A DNA stretch of 64,000 nucleotides from Anaspis maculata (GCA_949128115.1 OX421965.1:58894012-58958011); one strand, 5' to 3'. Shown: positions 40,740-53,640, counted from the first letter of the stretch. Numbers and translations are program-made. The notes: generated from the letters alone by a model not told the origin.

Positions 40740-41030
40740 AAGTATGAATAAAACTAGCGATAGCCTTAAGGAAATTTGATGGATTTAAAAAAAAAATTTG
40801 TGATATCTACCGGGTCGTCATTCAACGGGCGAGGGAAATGTCACAAGAGATGGTCTTTCTTCGCTGAGACGCGACAACATCAGTGAAAAATCACAAGAGT
40901 TATGTGCAAGGAAACTGGCGGCTCGTTCGTGAAGCGATAAAGATATAGGAAGAGAGCACATAATGGATAATTATTGATCCAAGCGTAAGAATCGGGGGAG
41001 TATTAAATCGGTTTCAGAGTCACGAGTCAC
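40740..41030 (+). repeat. Repeat family R38, copy 3
   Basis: Same orientation as copy 2, with the left extension and the whole core present. It ends near GGTTTCAGAGTCACGAGTCA. Confidence 0.75.
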
Positions 41031-42259
41031 GCCTTAGGAGGGGTTCCACCACGGTCCCACACTTTCGTTAAAAGTCGAACTTATGAAAAAAAAAACCATA
41101 GTATCTCTAATTGTCCACTCTGCGCCTTCGTACATCTTATCAGGAGCTGCGAGGAAAAACTTGCTTAGCAACAGCAACTATTTTTTTGAAAGATGAAGTA
41201 AAAGCATCAAGAGCTTCTTTTAATCGTGCGACCCAATATGTGAAATCATCAATGTTATTGGAAAAAATTATTCATCAAGGTGGCCGACTTCACTTTTTAC
41301 ATAGAACACTCTAGCTGTTCATGCAGCTTTGTTGACGTCTTGAAATCTCAGATTCCACCATTCATTGCCGTGTGTTCCTCCACAGGTTTCCAACTGATGA
41401 CAAAAATTATGAAAAATGATTTTTGAGACATTAACAAAATAAGTACATTTTTCATACGAATTTGCCTTGCCCTATTTCCTGCTTTCAATGACAGTTCTGT
41501 GAGAGAATTTTATTTTCTCACAGGTTTTTTCACATCAATGACGGACATGCTCTCGTATTGTTGTGAAAAATATTCAGTCAGCCAATATGAATATCTAGTT
41601 CCCAGTCAATCCTGAATGAAAATTTGGTAAGCTTGACAGGTAAAGCCAATTTTTCGATTATTTTACAACAAAAAATGACATCTGGTCACTGGTGACCATT
41701 TCACCGACAAGAAAGTTAAAATTGCATGTAATGTACATTACTAACATCACATACTGAAGCTTGTCTCTTCTCAACTGTCTCTGGTTGTGTTCTATGGTCC
41801 GCACTGGATTCTATGGGACTCAGTGACGCGGCAAGGCACTTTTCACTTGCACACAGAATGCAATTGTAGACATCAATGGAAGTAATAGATTATTGTCGTG
41901 GTATTATATGGGCGGACTTGGTTTGAGGCAAACATGCGCGGCGATATTAAAGGACAGAAGCGGCTCGGTAATGGCATGGGTGTCCATAGTAGGCGCCGCT
42001 ATAAATTGAACACGCTGTAACTGCCGGAAATTACATGTTATACCAACTTCAATTGCAGTATCCTCCTTATTGCCAACTTGCATGCTCCCGGCTCATTTAT
42101 AAGTTGTGTGGGCAAAGGTATACTAATTGTGGATGAGCCGAGGCTACCCACCCTGATGGTGAATCGTTTATCGGTAGCGTATAGGACGAAAAACACCGTC
42201 AGTGTTTCGCGCAGCTTTAGTCTTCCAAATATGCGGCGAATAAACGTTTTGTTTGTATA
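41031..42259. other. Non-coding stretch, no gene seen
   Basis: No ORF above background and no recognised repeat. It ends at the TATA flank of the TIR element. Confidence 0.5.
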
Positions 42260-43183
42260 GTAGGTTCACTTGTACTGTGACTCTAGTTGGCTGGGCAAAT
42301 TTTCTACTTTAGCATTGTAGGCTTGCCGCCTTTTTACCTGGTGTGAAACTGACTTCTCTGGAAGTAAAGTTGTATTTCCTATCAAATTGATATTAAAATC
42401 TTGGAAAACTGACCTTGTCATACGTGGGAATGCCACTAGAGGGGCGCAGAGCTGTATTACCATCATTTAGACTCCAAAACCCTACGGGGTCGCCTTCAAT
42501 TTAAGTCATCTTGGCAGCGGCCATTCAAGGCCGACAAAAACTAGTTCCAACAAGCTCCAAAATGTAAGCAAATTACAAACTGAAGGTACTCACATGAATT
42601 TCGGTCTAATACGCAACTTTAAGCTGCTAGGTTTTATGAAATTCGGTTTAAATCACTCTTTATACGTTAATCCTGCTGCAACTGCAGGCCTGCTGGGATG
42701 GTCCTTGTCTTGCCAATAGTTCTTTATGATTCGTCGTGTCTTTTCGACTGCAAGAGGTGAGAGGATTGATGATTCCATGGGACCCCTTTTTTTGGACGAA
42801 GGCCTAGTAATTTTTTAGTTTGAAACAGCCTGAAGTTGGACCGGCTTCTAGAGGTTAGAAATATTTTTGACACCTCTCAATTGTCAAAGCTGAAAGCTGC
42901 TTTGATTTATTTGTTCATTGGCGAAAATTAAAAACAGGTCAAAAAATTACTACATTTTCCAATATAATGGAAAAAAGCGTCGGACATCACGTCCCACAAA
43001 AATATTCCGTCTATCTGCAAAGGATATGCGTAAAAAATGCGTTCCAAAAGTGGTCCGAACGACGAACGCTGAATGAAGCCAGAGCAGCAACCGCAAAGTT
43101 CTGGGGATTTTCTATATTTCAGATTTGGAAACTTGAAAACAAAATCTCACAGCCGACTAGAATCACGGTACAGGTGAACATAC
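42260..43183 (+). mobile_element. Complete non-coding TIR element (copy C)
   Basis: 924 bp, the same family as 3272-4218 in opposite orientation. Ends are GTAGGTTCACTTGTAC and, on the minus strand, GTATGTTCACCTGTAC; the inverted similarity continues to about 34 bp with a few mismatches. TATA flanks both sides (42256-42259, 43184-43187), a candidate target duplication. An 80-codon ORF near the right end is not conserved in copies A and B, so I do not call it a gene. Confidence 0.82.
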
Positions 43184-43687
43184 TATACATGACCATTCAA
43201 ATCTAGAACAATATTCCAAATTTACCAAAAACAAAAACAAAAAATTTGCATTTGAAGATTCTGGAAGATTTGAATATCAAATAACCGCAAAAAAATTGGT
43301 TGTGTCACCCTAAAACTTCCCTGACGAGTAGCAAGGAACGAATGGAAATTTTTCTATGAGACGTCCCTTCGGGTGGGAAATTGAAATTTCAGAAAAAGGT
43401 TCAAGAATGAAGATACTTTCCTTTGATAAGGGCTTCATTTTGAGCTCCATAATTTGAGTTCGGTCTCGATAAGAGTAAAGTGAAATGGAGTAAAGTGAAG
43501 TTGGAAAATTTGAAGTTTTTGCAGAGAGGAAAACTCGAAAACCGTGGGTCCGATTTCAAAAATTTTTCCTTGAAAAATCAATTCAATTTTGTACCTCATC
43601 TTTTAGATCAGGAAGTTCATTGGTCAATAATCCTGCATAGACATCTCCTGTTGAACGTGCAGGGAACTCGAATGGTCCAACCTAAAG
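43184..43687. other. Non-coding stretch, no gene seen
   Basis: AT-rich; ends in the GA-rich target of the SINE insertion. Confidence 0.5.
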
Positions 43688-43698
43688 AGAGAAAGGAT

Positions 43699-44172
43699 AG
43701 GAGCTTGTGGTGTGGTAGTTAGCGCGTTCGACTACCACCCCAGGAGCCCTATTCTTGAAACGGGGAACAGAGTCAACATGTAGTTGCTAGGCAAAGGACC
43801 AATCATAGCTCCCCTTGCATAGCAACACCACATCATAAGAACCTTGTCCCCCGTTTCAAGAATAAGGCCCCAGAGGTCGCGGGCTCGATCTCCGCCAGGG
43901 AACGGATTTTTGCCTCGAAAACAAGCTCCTTGGTTAAGTTCGAATGCTTGCTAAATGCAAGACGTATGTCGCATAGCACGTGAAATACGAACGATGGTGC
44001 CGAAGCCGACCCCATGCGATGTTGGTGGTCATTAAAAATCCCTACCCTGTGTTTGAACACACAGGGGTACGGCAAAATTTCCGGTATAGTGGAGGAAATC
44101 ATTCACCGGCGTCGGTGTTAGGTCTTGTTGCGGAAATGGGCCGACGTTGAATAAACGAATAAAAAAAAAGAT
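43699..44172 (+). mobile_element. tRNA-derived SINE interrupted by a MITE
   Basis: The head has an A-box-like GTGGTAGTTAGCGCG and, after removal of the nested insert, a B-box-like GGGCTCGATCTCC. The body ends in AATAAACGAATAAAAAAAAA. The flanking AGAGAAAGGAT at 43688-43698 and 44173-44183 is an 11-bp target duplication. Without the insert the SINE is about 345 bp. Confidence 0.85.
43747..43867. mobile_element. 121-bp MITE nested in the SINE
   Basis: Inverted ends are CCCTATTCTTGAAACGGGG (left) and CCTTATTCTTGAAACGG (right, minus strand). Flanks CCCCAGGAG (43738-43746) and CCCCAGAGG (43868-43876) look like a 9-bp target duplication with two changes. The insertion separates the A and B boxes of the SINE head. 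It has no coding capacity. A 9-bp duplication would fit Mutator-like elements, but the family is not certain. Confidence 0.8.
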
Positions 44173-44207
44173 AGAGAAAGGATTGATTACGAGGTGCGAG
44201 CTAGATC

Positions 44208-44797
44208 AATTCAGACTGTAGCCTCTCGGAAAAGAAACCCTGAGATTTTCCTCTGCCCAAATGTGCTAATTGTGAGCGTTAGAACAGCTTCACCTGCCAA
44301 ACATCGATTCGTCCGAAAATAGAATCCGCGAAACAAAATTTGGTCCAAGTTCTTCTTGATTCGGTAGCCACGTGCAGAATTCCACTCTGGCAGGATAATC
44401 TTCTGCCTGTAGATGCTGAACACGAGTGTAGTGGATGTCGTTGTTCACTCTTCAAAACTCGATGTTCCAAACTTCTGTTAAGATCCAATTGGCCTGCAAC
44501 TCCCCTAATGCTCCTGGTACCATCTTCCTCAAAAGCATTCAGAATGGCTTCCTCAATCAGCACAGTGCGCGCGATTCTTGGACGACCACCAGCTTCTTCT
44601 GGCATTGGGGCAACTTGACCAGTCTCTTGCGTTCTTGCTATTGCCCTCAAAATGACTTTATGGTCAGGGCGATTTCTGTCTGGAAAACGTTCGGCAAAGA
44701 CCCTGGCTGCCTCCCTGGCGTTACGCCCACATTCCCCGTAGGACAAGATTATCATTTCCACATGAAAATCTAGCAGCCTAAAATTAAGGTAACACAC
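44208..44797 (-). pseudogene. DUF4817/mariner-like transposase, frameshifted
   Basis: The N-terminal part matches the DUF4817 helix-turn-helix found in insect transposons: Y-G-E-C-x-x-N, then A-x-R-F-P-D-R-x-x-P and T-G-x-V. The frame shifts at about 44430-44440. In the next frame the sequence continues with an F-C-T-W segment and an I-L-F-S-D-E-S-M-F motif (about 44295-44340), which fits the second catalytic Asp region of an IS630/mariner DDE transposase. An in-frame stop follows, and an H-I-W-A-E-E-N motif lies further down in yet another frame with its own stop. The gene is dead and lacks its C-terminus. Confidence 0.72.
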
Positions 44798-47639
44798 CTC
44801 AAAAGTGCAGGCCTCTGATTGATTAACTCAACTTTGCTCGCAACTTTGTCCTTTCTCGAATACCATTTGAGGTAGATTTCTCGGTACCTATTACACATTC
44901 GACTGCCGTCTAGTTTTGCCTCCCTTAAGGTCAATAATTACCCGTAAGTAGGTATACTCCATACTGTATATTGTTATTGAGAAAGCTGTAGTTCTAAATT
45001 GGTCAAAATAGCTTTCTGCCTGCTCTAAGAGCTTCAGTGTGTGTAGCTTTTCAAAGGATGTTCCAAGGACCGTATCCAGGTCGTGTCAACAATGACGGGC
45101 CGATAAACAATCCGAATTAATTAGGTCCGACTTCAAAGCCCCGTCGACAATCAACTTCTCTGGTGTTTTCTTGAACTGATGATGATGACGATCCTGCGGT
45201 TGTACCAATGGTGGTGGCGAGGAGAGCGAGAGATGAGCGCGTTTTCTAGAAATAGCGACGCAGCGTCCGCTCGCGTCCCCCGCGCCACTTCCGGCAGGCT
45301 CGCTGCCAACACTGACAATGGAAATCCCCACGTGTGCCACCCGAAATAACCACGCGCGCGGACTAGGGCCCCGCGGCAAACAATGGCCCACTTGACGGAC
45401 GTGTTTCACAACACCCCGGGATGTTAATTGCCGATCGGGCTGCTGGCATCACCGAGCTATACACTTTGACGGACTGCTGCCAGAGAGCAGAGGACCCAAA
45501 GGAGGAGACGCGTCGGGAGAAGCTGTGTTAACGCCGCTCGCCCGCCCGTCCATCAATCAGCGCGGAATGCGACCCGAAAACAAACCACTCAACAAATCTC
45601 CTCGAGAGCCACTAAATAACACGTCAATCGGGTGCGACGTGTGATGGGACGCGAAACCACTAGGTATAGTTTGAGAACTGCCGATTTTTGATACTCAATA
45701 TAGAAGGATAGGTAGATAATATTAAGGCAAATAAAAGAGTTTGCGGTCAGCGATCCGTTGCTGTTGTTGTTTCTTCTTCTTATTCTTCTTGTTCTTCTTC
45801 CCCCAAAAACCTCAACTTTTTGCAACAAAGTCGTTTGTACCGCAAGTGTGCAATTTACATATTTCGCAAAACGCGTAATGGTACGTTCCGAGTATACGAA
45901 AGTTTGGAAATCTCGCGGCGCACCAAATTGGTGTAATTTTTGAGGGAAGAACTGTCTTCCTCTCATGCGATGAGCCGAGCAGATCATGATGCACGCAAGA
46001 AAGCTCTTGTGATTTACGACCGGATGTGTGCGCGCGGGCTAGATGGTCCTGCGGCGATAATTCGCGATGTGCACCGCCATTAGGTCACAATGGTGGTCCT
46101 GGCCGGCTCCCAGAAATATCACCATCATCGCATCCGAAGAATTCGGCCGAGCACTGGTGCTTGTATATCTACACTACTTATATTTCTGTGAATGAACTTT
46201 GGCAAGGTGTCCCTTCCGGGTGCACGAAGGAGATTATGAATGAACATCATGCGGACGGATTTAGCATCTCTCTGGAACACGGCTATTCATACATCTCAGG
46301 CCGGGAAGATGATGGCTTTCCCGCTGCTGCTGCTGCTGCTGCTGCCACCTTCCCCGGTGTCCCCTCTTGGTTGCCACTGCGGGTATACTAGACCAAGAGG
46401 CCGTCGGGACGCGTTCGTCTTAGCACTCGTTGTTTTCTTTGGAAGCCGATGTATCCCGCGAATAATATACCGAGGGAGCTCTGCGGAGGTATCGCTCGTA
46501 CGTTTTCTGAGCTGCTATGCCGCTGCTGGCGAGATAAATTATTCCATACATTTTATATATCTGCCGCGGACAAATACACTAAAACTTCTTGTTCCTTTAT
46601 TGTCGATATAACTCGGTAGGGCCGTTTGGGAGAGATGTCCATGGAACGCGATAAAACTCGAATAAAATAAGAATATGGCCGTTGGGGGTATAAAACGAAC
46701 TCAGGTGTCTTGCGAAGAATGCGTCGCGGGATGCGGTCTTTGGGGATGAAATGCAAATGTCATGAAAGATGAGGTCAGGGCAAACAAGCATAATCCCTTG
46801 AAACTGCGCCGATATTCGAACTGTTCACTTCAACCTTCAGATAGTCAGATAGAACACTTGGAAGAACTATCGCCATTGCTGATTCCTCTGAATTTTTTTG
46901 TTTTTCGCCCTTCCGCTGCCTGCAGAGCTCGGTTTTGGCAAGATAGCTGAATTGTGTTTGTTTTTATGAATTATCTACTTAAATTTGATTTTTCGGTTTC
47001 TACCGTGAGTGTTCCCTTATACGCTTAATTAGTGATGACGTCAAAAGTTGGGTTTTGTATGAAAACAATCTCTGCTAGGTTGGCAGCACTTACTGTCACT
47101 CCTGATTGCCACCCTCTCCCCTTCCTACATCCTCCACTGCAGCTGTCAGACAAAATGTAAAATGTATTTAACCATCAGCATTATCCTATCCTCAAGGCTT
47201 TTTTGGTTACGAAACACCCTACAGGAAGGTCATTGTATCTATCAATCCGCAAATCCGACCTCTTTACACGTCACTATTCCGCTTTTTCTCCATCCTCCTC
47301 ATTTCTCTCCTTCAATGCCATCCAGCCTCAGCCTTTTTTTCGATAACGCTTTCTAAAATGCTTTTTTTTTGCCCTTGTAATCCATCTACAGTTGAGTCAA
47401 TTCTCTCATTCAATCTCTTTTGTTTCCTGTGTGAAATTCTCTGAAACTGGAAAACCCAATCCATCGAGGGTAAGTTCACATCGAATCTCCGGATGGAACC
47501 ACTTCTCCACTGGCGCTGGTGTAGTGCTTTCAGAGCTTTTGGCATGCATTCGATTTTTTCCTGCTGTTTCCTGTTCCTCTGTGATCATTAAGACCTTGTA
47601 GTCCAGCAAAATGAGGATTTAACTTGGAACAAATTGGGG
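44798..47639. other. Non-coding stretch with a GC-rich block and a (CTG)n microsatellite
   Basis: About 45100-45600 is GC-rich and non-repetitive, like a CpG-rich regulatory region. A (GCT)n run lies at 46322-46344. ORFs of 107-133 codons occur here on both strands with no recognisable domains; I regard them as chance. Confidence 0.45.
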
Positions 47640-48420
47640 GCAGGATGAAAAAAATATGGTGATGTAGAGAATGAAAAACTGAATAAGAAAAACCAAAGTT
47701 TCATTTCCAGTCATCCCGGGAACCATGGAAAAAATGGAGAAGATGGAAAAACATGCGCCGCAGTCTTTCTTCTGGAATGGTGAAAGAACGGTGAGAGATG
47801 TGCAAAAACTGCCCGGAACAAAGTTGTAGGCAATTCAATAATCTACAAAAAAGTTCCCAGAGGCATATGTCTAACTTCTTCTGTTTAGCCGTTAATGGCA
47901 GTCAAAGTTGCGCGCCGGTCTAGTAAAGTGGAAAAACTGTCCGTGTGACCTTCTTTCTTAAATCCTGCGAAAACGACAAGAGATATCCGAAAATTGTGAA
48001 CAACAAAGTTGTAGAGAGTTGAATGCTTCACTAGAAAATTTTTGAAGTCAATTATTAGCTTTTCCAGTTCAGCCGTGAACCACGTTCGAAGTTGCGCGAC
48101 AATCCTGTTGATGAAATGGTTCTTCTGGAAAACTTACAAAAATCCCAGACTTGATGAAAAAATATATGCAATGTAGAGGATGAAAAACTTTTTTTTAAAA
48201 ATCAAAGTTTCATTCTACATCGTTTTGGGAAACCTGAGAAAAAAATAAAAACTTGAAAAATAGCACTCCCAGCTTCCTCATTGAATACTGAAATGAACGT
48301 AATAAATATGGAAAATCTGAACAAACTAGCTTATAGAGGATTGAATAATCTATAGAAAATCCTGTGATGTCATGCATGCATCTTTGTCTATTTAGCTGCG
48401 GAGCGCTATCAAACTTGGGG
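47640..48420 (+). repeat. Decayed tandem repeat, unit about 150-185 bp, five units
   Basis: A GATGAAAAAA..ATGTAGAG.ATGAAAAACT block recurs at about 47644 and 48151. An AACAAAGTTGTAG..ATTCAATAATCTAC block recurs at about 47817, 48000 and 48312, each followed by a TTTAGCCGT..AAAGTTGCGCG-like tail. Spacing is 150-185 bp. The units are strongly diverged, so this is an old satellite-like array. Confidence 0.65.
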
Positions 48421-49357
48421 TACATGACTCGTGACGCGTCGCATATGTGGTCAAACTGGCACGACGTTGCGGTCATTGTTTAATTGATTATAAAACATGA
48501 TCGAATGATTTGAAAAAATTTCGTGCTTTGTTCAACGTCTGGGTAGCTACTTATTGTTAGAATTATCATTGTAGTCATCATCATCGTCTTCCGAAACGAC
48601 AATGCAGGAAGTATCAGAACAGGTAGCTTCACCGCAATGGTGGCAAAACTTGGTACACTTGAGGTTTTCTTTCAGCAAGATTGCAGAGCGGAATTTTCAA
48701 GACCAATGGACTACTTGAGCTAGTAGTGCAAAGCCCATACTTATTGATCAAAAGCAATCTTCACAACCCTTTGCGAGTGATCTAGCCCATGTTTAGCCTA
48801 GCATCATACTTAAAATCATCCTCAGCGCTAGAGTCATGGGTAGACTTTGGCTTTCTCCACAGTTTGCTCTTCATACATCTCTAACTTCCGCAACAGAACG
48901 CCAGTCCATAACATTCATTTGAAGCAAATCTTCCTCATTTCCCTCCAGCCATTGCTTCTTCGGTCGTTCCCTTCCTTTCCACCAACTCCTATAAGAAATC
49001 ACCTTATGAATGCACCTCCCCTCTTCTCCACAACAGGTCCGGCTCAACTCAGCTCAATATTATTCCACCATATTTTCTCCGTTCAATAAGGTCTCGATTT
49101 CCTCGATTTTGAAGTCCATCCTTATTCCTTAGCTTGCATTATTTTCCCAAGCCTTCTCTATTACTACCTAGTATATGGAAAACTTACCTGCTGGGAGGTA
49201 TGGAACTGACACCCGCAGATATCAGAAGTAATTTTCCCAAGAAAATCATCCGATTCAGCGGAGATGTAAGATGTAGATTTCCTGGGACATTGAATAGAAG
49301 AAGTCGAGGAAGAAGTTATACGCAGAAAAGATTTTATAGGTCACAGTGCAGAGAGGA
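48421..49357. other. Non-coding stretch, no gene seen
   Basis: No domain-bearing ORF. The CT-rich segment near 48930-49090 yields a low-complexity open frame that I do not consider coding. Confidence 0.45.
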
Positions 49358-49560
49358 TACTAATACTAATACTAATACTGTTTATTTGCTTACCAAAATA
49401 AATACATACAATGGAAATATATCCTTACAAAAAAATATGCAGCAAGCAAATGGGCTGTCGTTCAACTTTCCTGTACACCAGGAAGTTGATCTTCCACGAC
49501 AGCCCAATCCTCCAAGACCAAACGCCCACCTCTATCTACAATCTACAATCTGCAATCTGC
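49358..49560 (-). mobile_element. LINE 3'-end fragment
   Basis: The minus strand has AATAAA (49381-49386 on +) followed by four ATTAGT-like units, the tail type seen on several LINE clades that end in short tandem repeats rather than poly-A. No RT coding remains, and the 5' limit is a guess. Confidence 0.5.
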
Positions 49561-52195
49561 TCCTTATTTTGATGAAAAATGTGAACCATTTTTGAACGTG
49601 TACCATTACTTCAGCCTCTGATGATTATTATTTCAGCATCAAACTATGCTCACATTAAACGCTAATTGAATCGCCCGCGAACGCCATGCCATGTCATGAT
49701 GAAATCGACTTTATCGCATTAACTAAATGGATTCAAAGTGATATTCCGTCGAATTTCATAAATAATAGTCAACAGCTGAAATAAGTAATGGAGTGATGCG
49801 TGCGATAATTATTATTATCGAAGTGCGAGGTCTTCGAGAGGAAATTGCTCGCATAAGAGCACACACGAAACGACAATGGTCTTTGGCAGCTGTTGCACAA
49901 AAGCCGGCTTAAAGGTATATACGATATGTATATGAGAGAGACCCGGGCCATATCTGTACGGCATCATCCTAATTAAAAATCCGGCCATCTCAGGCGTGAT
50001 ACCTGAAAGGACGACGTGGAATTATGACGTCATTTGCGTGGAGCCAGCAGAACCAGAAAGGTAATTGTTATCGACAACTCGTTACCTCTCGTTTTGATAT
50101 TAATGACGGAGTTTTGAAAGGAACCGGTCGCATATGCATGGGGTGTTTGAACCCTGCCGTCCTATTTCTTCGCGTCCTGTCGAGCGAAAGATAATTTCAC
50201 TATGGTATACGCTCAGAAGAGGGCTCCTTTCGTCTTAATCTGAAAGATCTCACTCTTCGGGTTGTATACGCATAGTAATGGTCTGCGTTCAGAGCTCTGC
50301 GGCAATGCGTATTCGAATTGAGCCGTCTGACTACTTAGAAAAGGTAGATTAAGGAAATTAACTGTGTAAAGGATCAATTGATTCCGGTTCTGGACGCATC
50401 AGGTCCGTAATGACTTGAAAATGGCGCGATTGCGGTGCGAAGCCGCGGAACGTGAAGTCTTTAAAAAACTCATTCTTATCTCGTTGAAAAAGAGTACGCA
50501 CAATGGGCGTTCAGTCTAGGTCGACATAATGGCTTTTATAATTTGAATGGGGAGGATTAAAAACGGGGTCTTGTGTAACAACTGGTGGTATAGTGTAGCG
50601 CTAGCGCGTCACAAACAAACGCTAGCTGTCTCATCATCATCGCGGAGGCCGGAGCAGTTTCAATTACCACGTCTTTAGAAAAGCGACTTAACGGCGGCGG
50701 GCGCATGTTGCAGAATGGGAGCAGAGGCATTATAGAATCTCAATCTCAAATCCGGCGATTGTCTGTCACAGCGGAATGCTTTCAATCTGCCTTCGAGACT
50801 TGAAGCTCGCGCGCGTGTGGGAGCAGCGTGTGTGTGTGTGTTATGCGAGGAGGGCTGGATTTGTCTATAAAGTTTTCGAGAGGGAGGGGGCGTGAGCAAA
50901 TTTATAGCATTGATTTTTGTAGGTGGCAATCTGAATGAGTCTATATTAGACTGACAAGTTGGCTGCTCGTTGCTTTGGGAACGAGTGGAAGACTACGACA
51001 CACTACTGTCCACTTATTACTACGGGAAATACGGCGTCCAAAATCATACACAGTGAAGTGAAACTGTCCAAAAATTTAATCGTTATCTGGCAGATTCCGA
51101 TTGATGCTCGCGTCTTTAACACTCCCTGTCTTTCATTAACATAATTGACCATCATCAGACCTCATCAATGGAATGCATATCGTTGCCACCACCACCATCA
51201 TAGGTCTCATTGTGAAATTACTACTGACAAAACCCGATGTATGCCATCATCTGACAGCTGATCTGATAGATCAGTCCTCCAACTTCAACTAACCTGACCT
51301 CGCTCACTGACAAGTCGGTAGTTGAATTTGTTAGCAGCTATTTTTTTTGTAAGATTACGGTGTTGAAATTCGAAATTCGATACACCTCATTTCAAAACCA
51401 CCCAATTTCCTTCACCACGAATCCTATCCACGCAGATTCCTCGGTGTGGTCCTTTTTTGAATGCTGTATATATTCTGTGCGCTTGCTTTATTTTCTTTTT
51501 TTCCTGGACGGTTCCTCTCTGATGAATGCGATTTCGGACACAGTAGCGGTGTTGGAAAAGTTATGAATGAGCCAACTTGCCCAACATTTTCCGGATTTAG
51601 CCGCGAAGGATTGATGTCTCCCGTGTCCCACTTTCATTGTTTCGTTTTTGTCGTGACGTGCATATTTCCGTTAAAAATATCGCCGTCCTGCTCCGCGCTC
51701 GTAAAAACGGCCGAATTTTTGTTGCTCCTGGGCCGTAACTCTTGTGGGAAATTGCGACGTCGGCGGTTAGATGGTCCGGAACACCGGCGTGCCTCTGTCA
51801 AAAGGTGCGGTACACTATCAGCTATTAATTTTCCCCACAATGCCTATAAAGATCAAATGAAATTTTATCCATTTCTGCATATTTTATACAATACTTCATG
51901 AGTTGAATGAAGCACAGAATGCTACTCTCGTGTAATTACCGTTAATCATTCGGATACTTTACGACACTAGTCCAAGCTAGTGTAAGCATATCACTGCCAT
52001 CCTCTTAAGTAGTAGCATACCTCCAAGATCGTTGAATAATATATTATTATAAGCCTATTATGACAGCTATTTAGAGATAATAAAGCAGCAGTTCTGTGAT
52101 CAAAGTTGAATATAGGCAATAATTGTTTCTCAATCTCATACAGGGTGTCAAATTCAAAACTCACAATTCACCCTTTCCGTTATTCAAGAAGCTTC
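49561..52195. other. Non-coding stretch, no gene seen
   Basis: Contains a (TG)n run near 50828-50840. Short ORFs occur on both strands without recognisable domains. Confidence 0.45.
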
Positions 52196-53640
52196 AGTTG
52201 TCATGCGCAGTTCCGATTTTGGTTGTTTTGGTGGTGTGAGGTTGGCAATGGCAGCGATGTCAATTTTCTGTCGCGCAACGTCAACATCAACGTCAATTCG
52301 GGTCGTGATTCGGCTATTTTGCTCTTTCTCCCGCCGTGCGTCGTACGTTTCAAATAAGTTCTCTTGTGTTCCTGCGTTAGTAAAAGTGTGATTGATAGTG
52401 ATAGAGTGAGTGATAAACTGATAATCAAATCGAATAAATCAGTGATATAGCTAGTAGATCGTGATTGAGTTGGTTCAGCCATGGTCGGTCATAATAATGT
52501 AAAATGGACAAAACGTCTAGCTATGTTGAAAGACTATACAAGTTTGATATTCTGAAAACATTCTTCGAGAGTGGTGGGGTGTGTATGAACGGGAACAATT
52601 CGATCAAAATCATTACTGACGTCTCTGGATACCGCCTGTTTTGTGTCGCCACCTCTTTCATCCACTTTTTTCTTGAATTGATATCTCGCGGGAAAAGAAT
52701 CATAGGCACTCCCGTCGTTTTCCTTGAAGAATTGGGGCAATGAGCAATACAGCGATTCGGCATAATGCAGTGAGTTGAGTGGAACTTTGAAGTTTGAAGT
52801 AAAAATAGAACGAAAAAGTTGGGTTATGTCCTCACTCGCACTCGCGGTCGACAGGTTCAAAAATCTAGGGTCCCCAGCTGATTCCCGCCAGTTTTTCCGC
52901 GCATGACAATCCACATTTTTCCATGACAGCGAGAAAGGTGAATTGCCTGTAAGTCTTAAGCAAAAGCAGATATCAAAAATCGTCCCAAACCGTTCCGACA
53001 GAATGAAGAAGGAACCATAATAGTGGAATCAGTGACTCACCCCCACTCAGCGTCTCAGTCCCAGCCCCCTTGCAACTCCCCACTTGTGATACAACATTTA
53101 AAAGTCCAGTGGTACCAATTATTCCATATTTTGTTTGAGTGGATTTCGAATAATTTGGGAAAAACTCTCTAATGGGTTCACATTGATTTAAATGAATTCA
53201 CTCCACAATAAATCAAATGTTAAATACTTCAAATCAGAAAGGAAGACCAAATCTTCACAATAAATGTTCAAAATAATTGCTAACTCGCATTTCCTTCTGA
53301 AAGGTCCATTTTTGTCATAGGCTTGAACAATTTTCACCCGATTTTCAGACGTGTATCTCTCCGTAGATAATTTTGTACACCTTACTTCTTCACAAATATC
53401 GCTTTGGCTCTGGAAGATTCTTTTAAATGTCAAAAATACAGCGTCTTCTCATGTGGAAACTCAATTTGAATCACCCTCTACATCAACGGCTGTCGTTTTT
53501 TGACCGAAACAATGTTAAAAAGTGCAGCTTTTTGTCGTCGACAACGACAACAAACCGATATCAATCCGCCGGCCATACAGCGGCTCTGCTGGATGGCAAT
53601 ATTTCATTTATGATGGCAACTAACACGCGTCTCGCTTAGT
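52196..53640. other. Possible 5' end of an unidentified element; no firm gene
   Basis: From 52200 to 52500 the sequence resembles a retroelement or gene 5' leader (GC-richer, then AGTGATAGAGTGAGTGATAA, then an ATG at 52481), but the frame opened by that ATG closes after about two dozen codons. A minus-strand ORF of 126 codons (52534-52914) has mixed composition and no recognised domain. Confidence 0.25.

Noticed and set aside
46026..46611. Overlapping 121- and 123-codon ORFs
   Set aside because: They owe their length to the (GCT)n tract and GC-rich sequence, have no recognisable domain and overlap in two frames.
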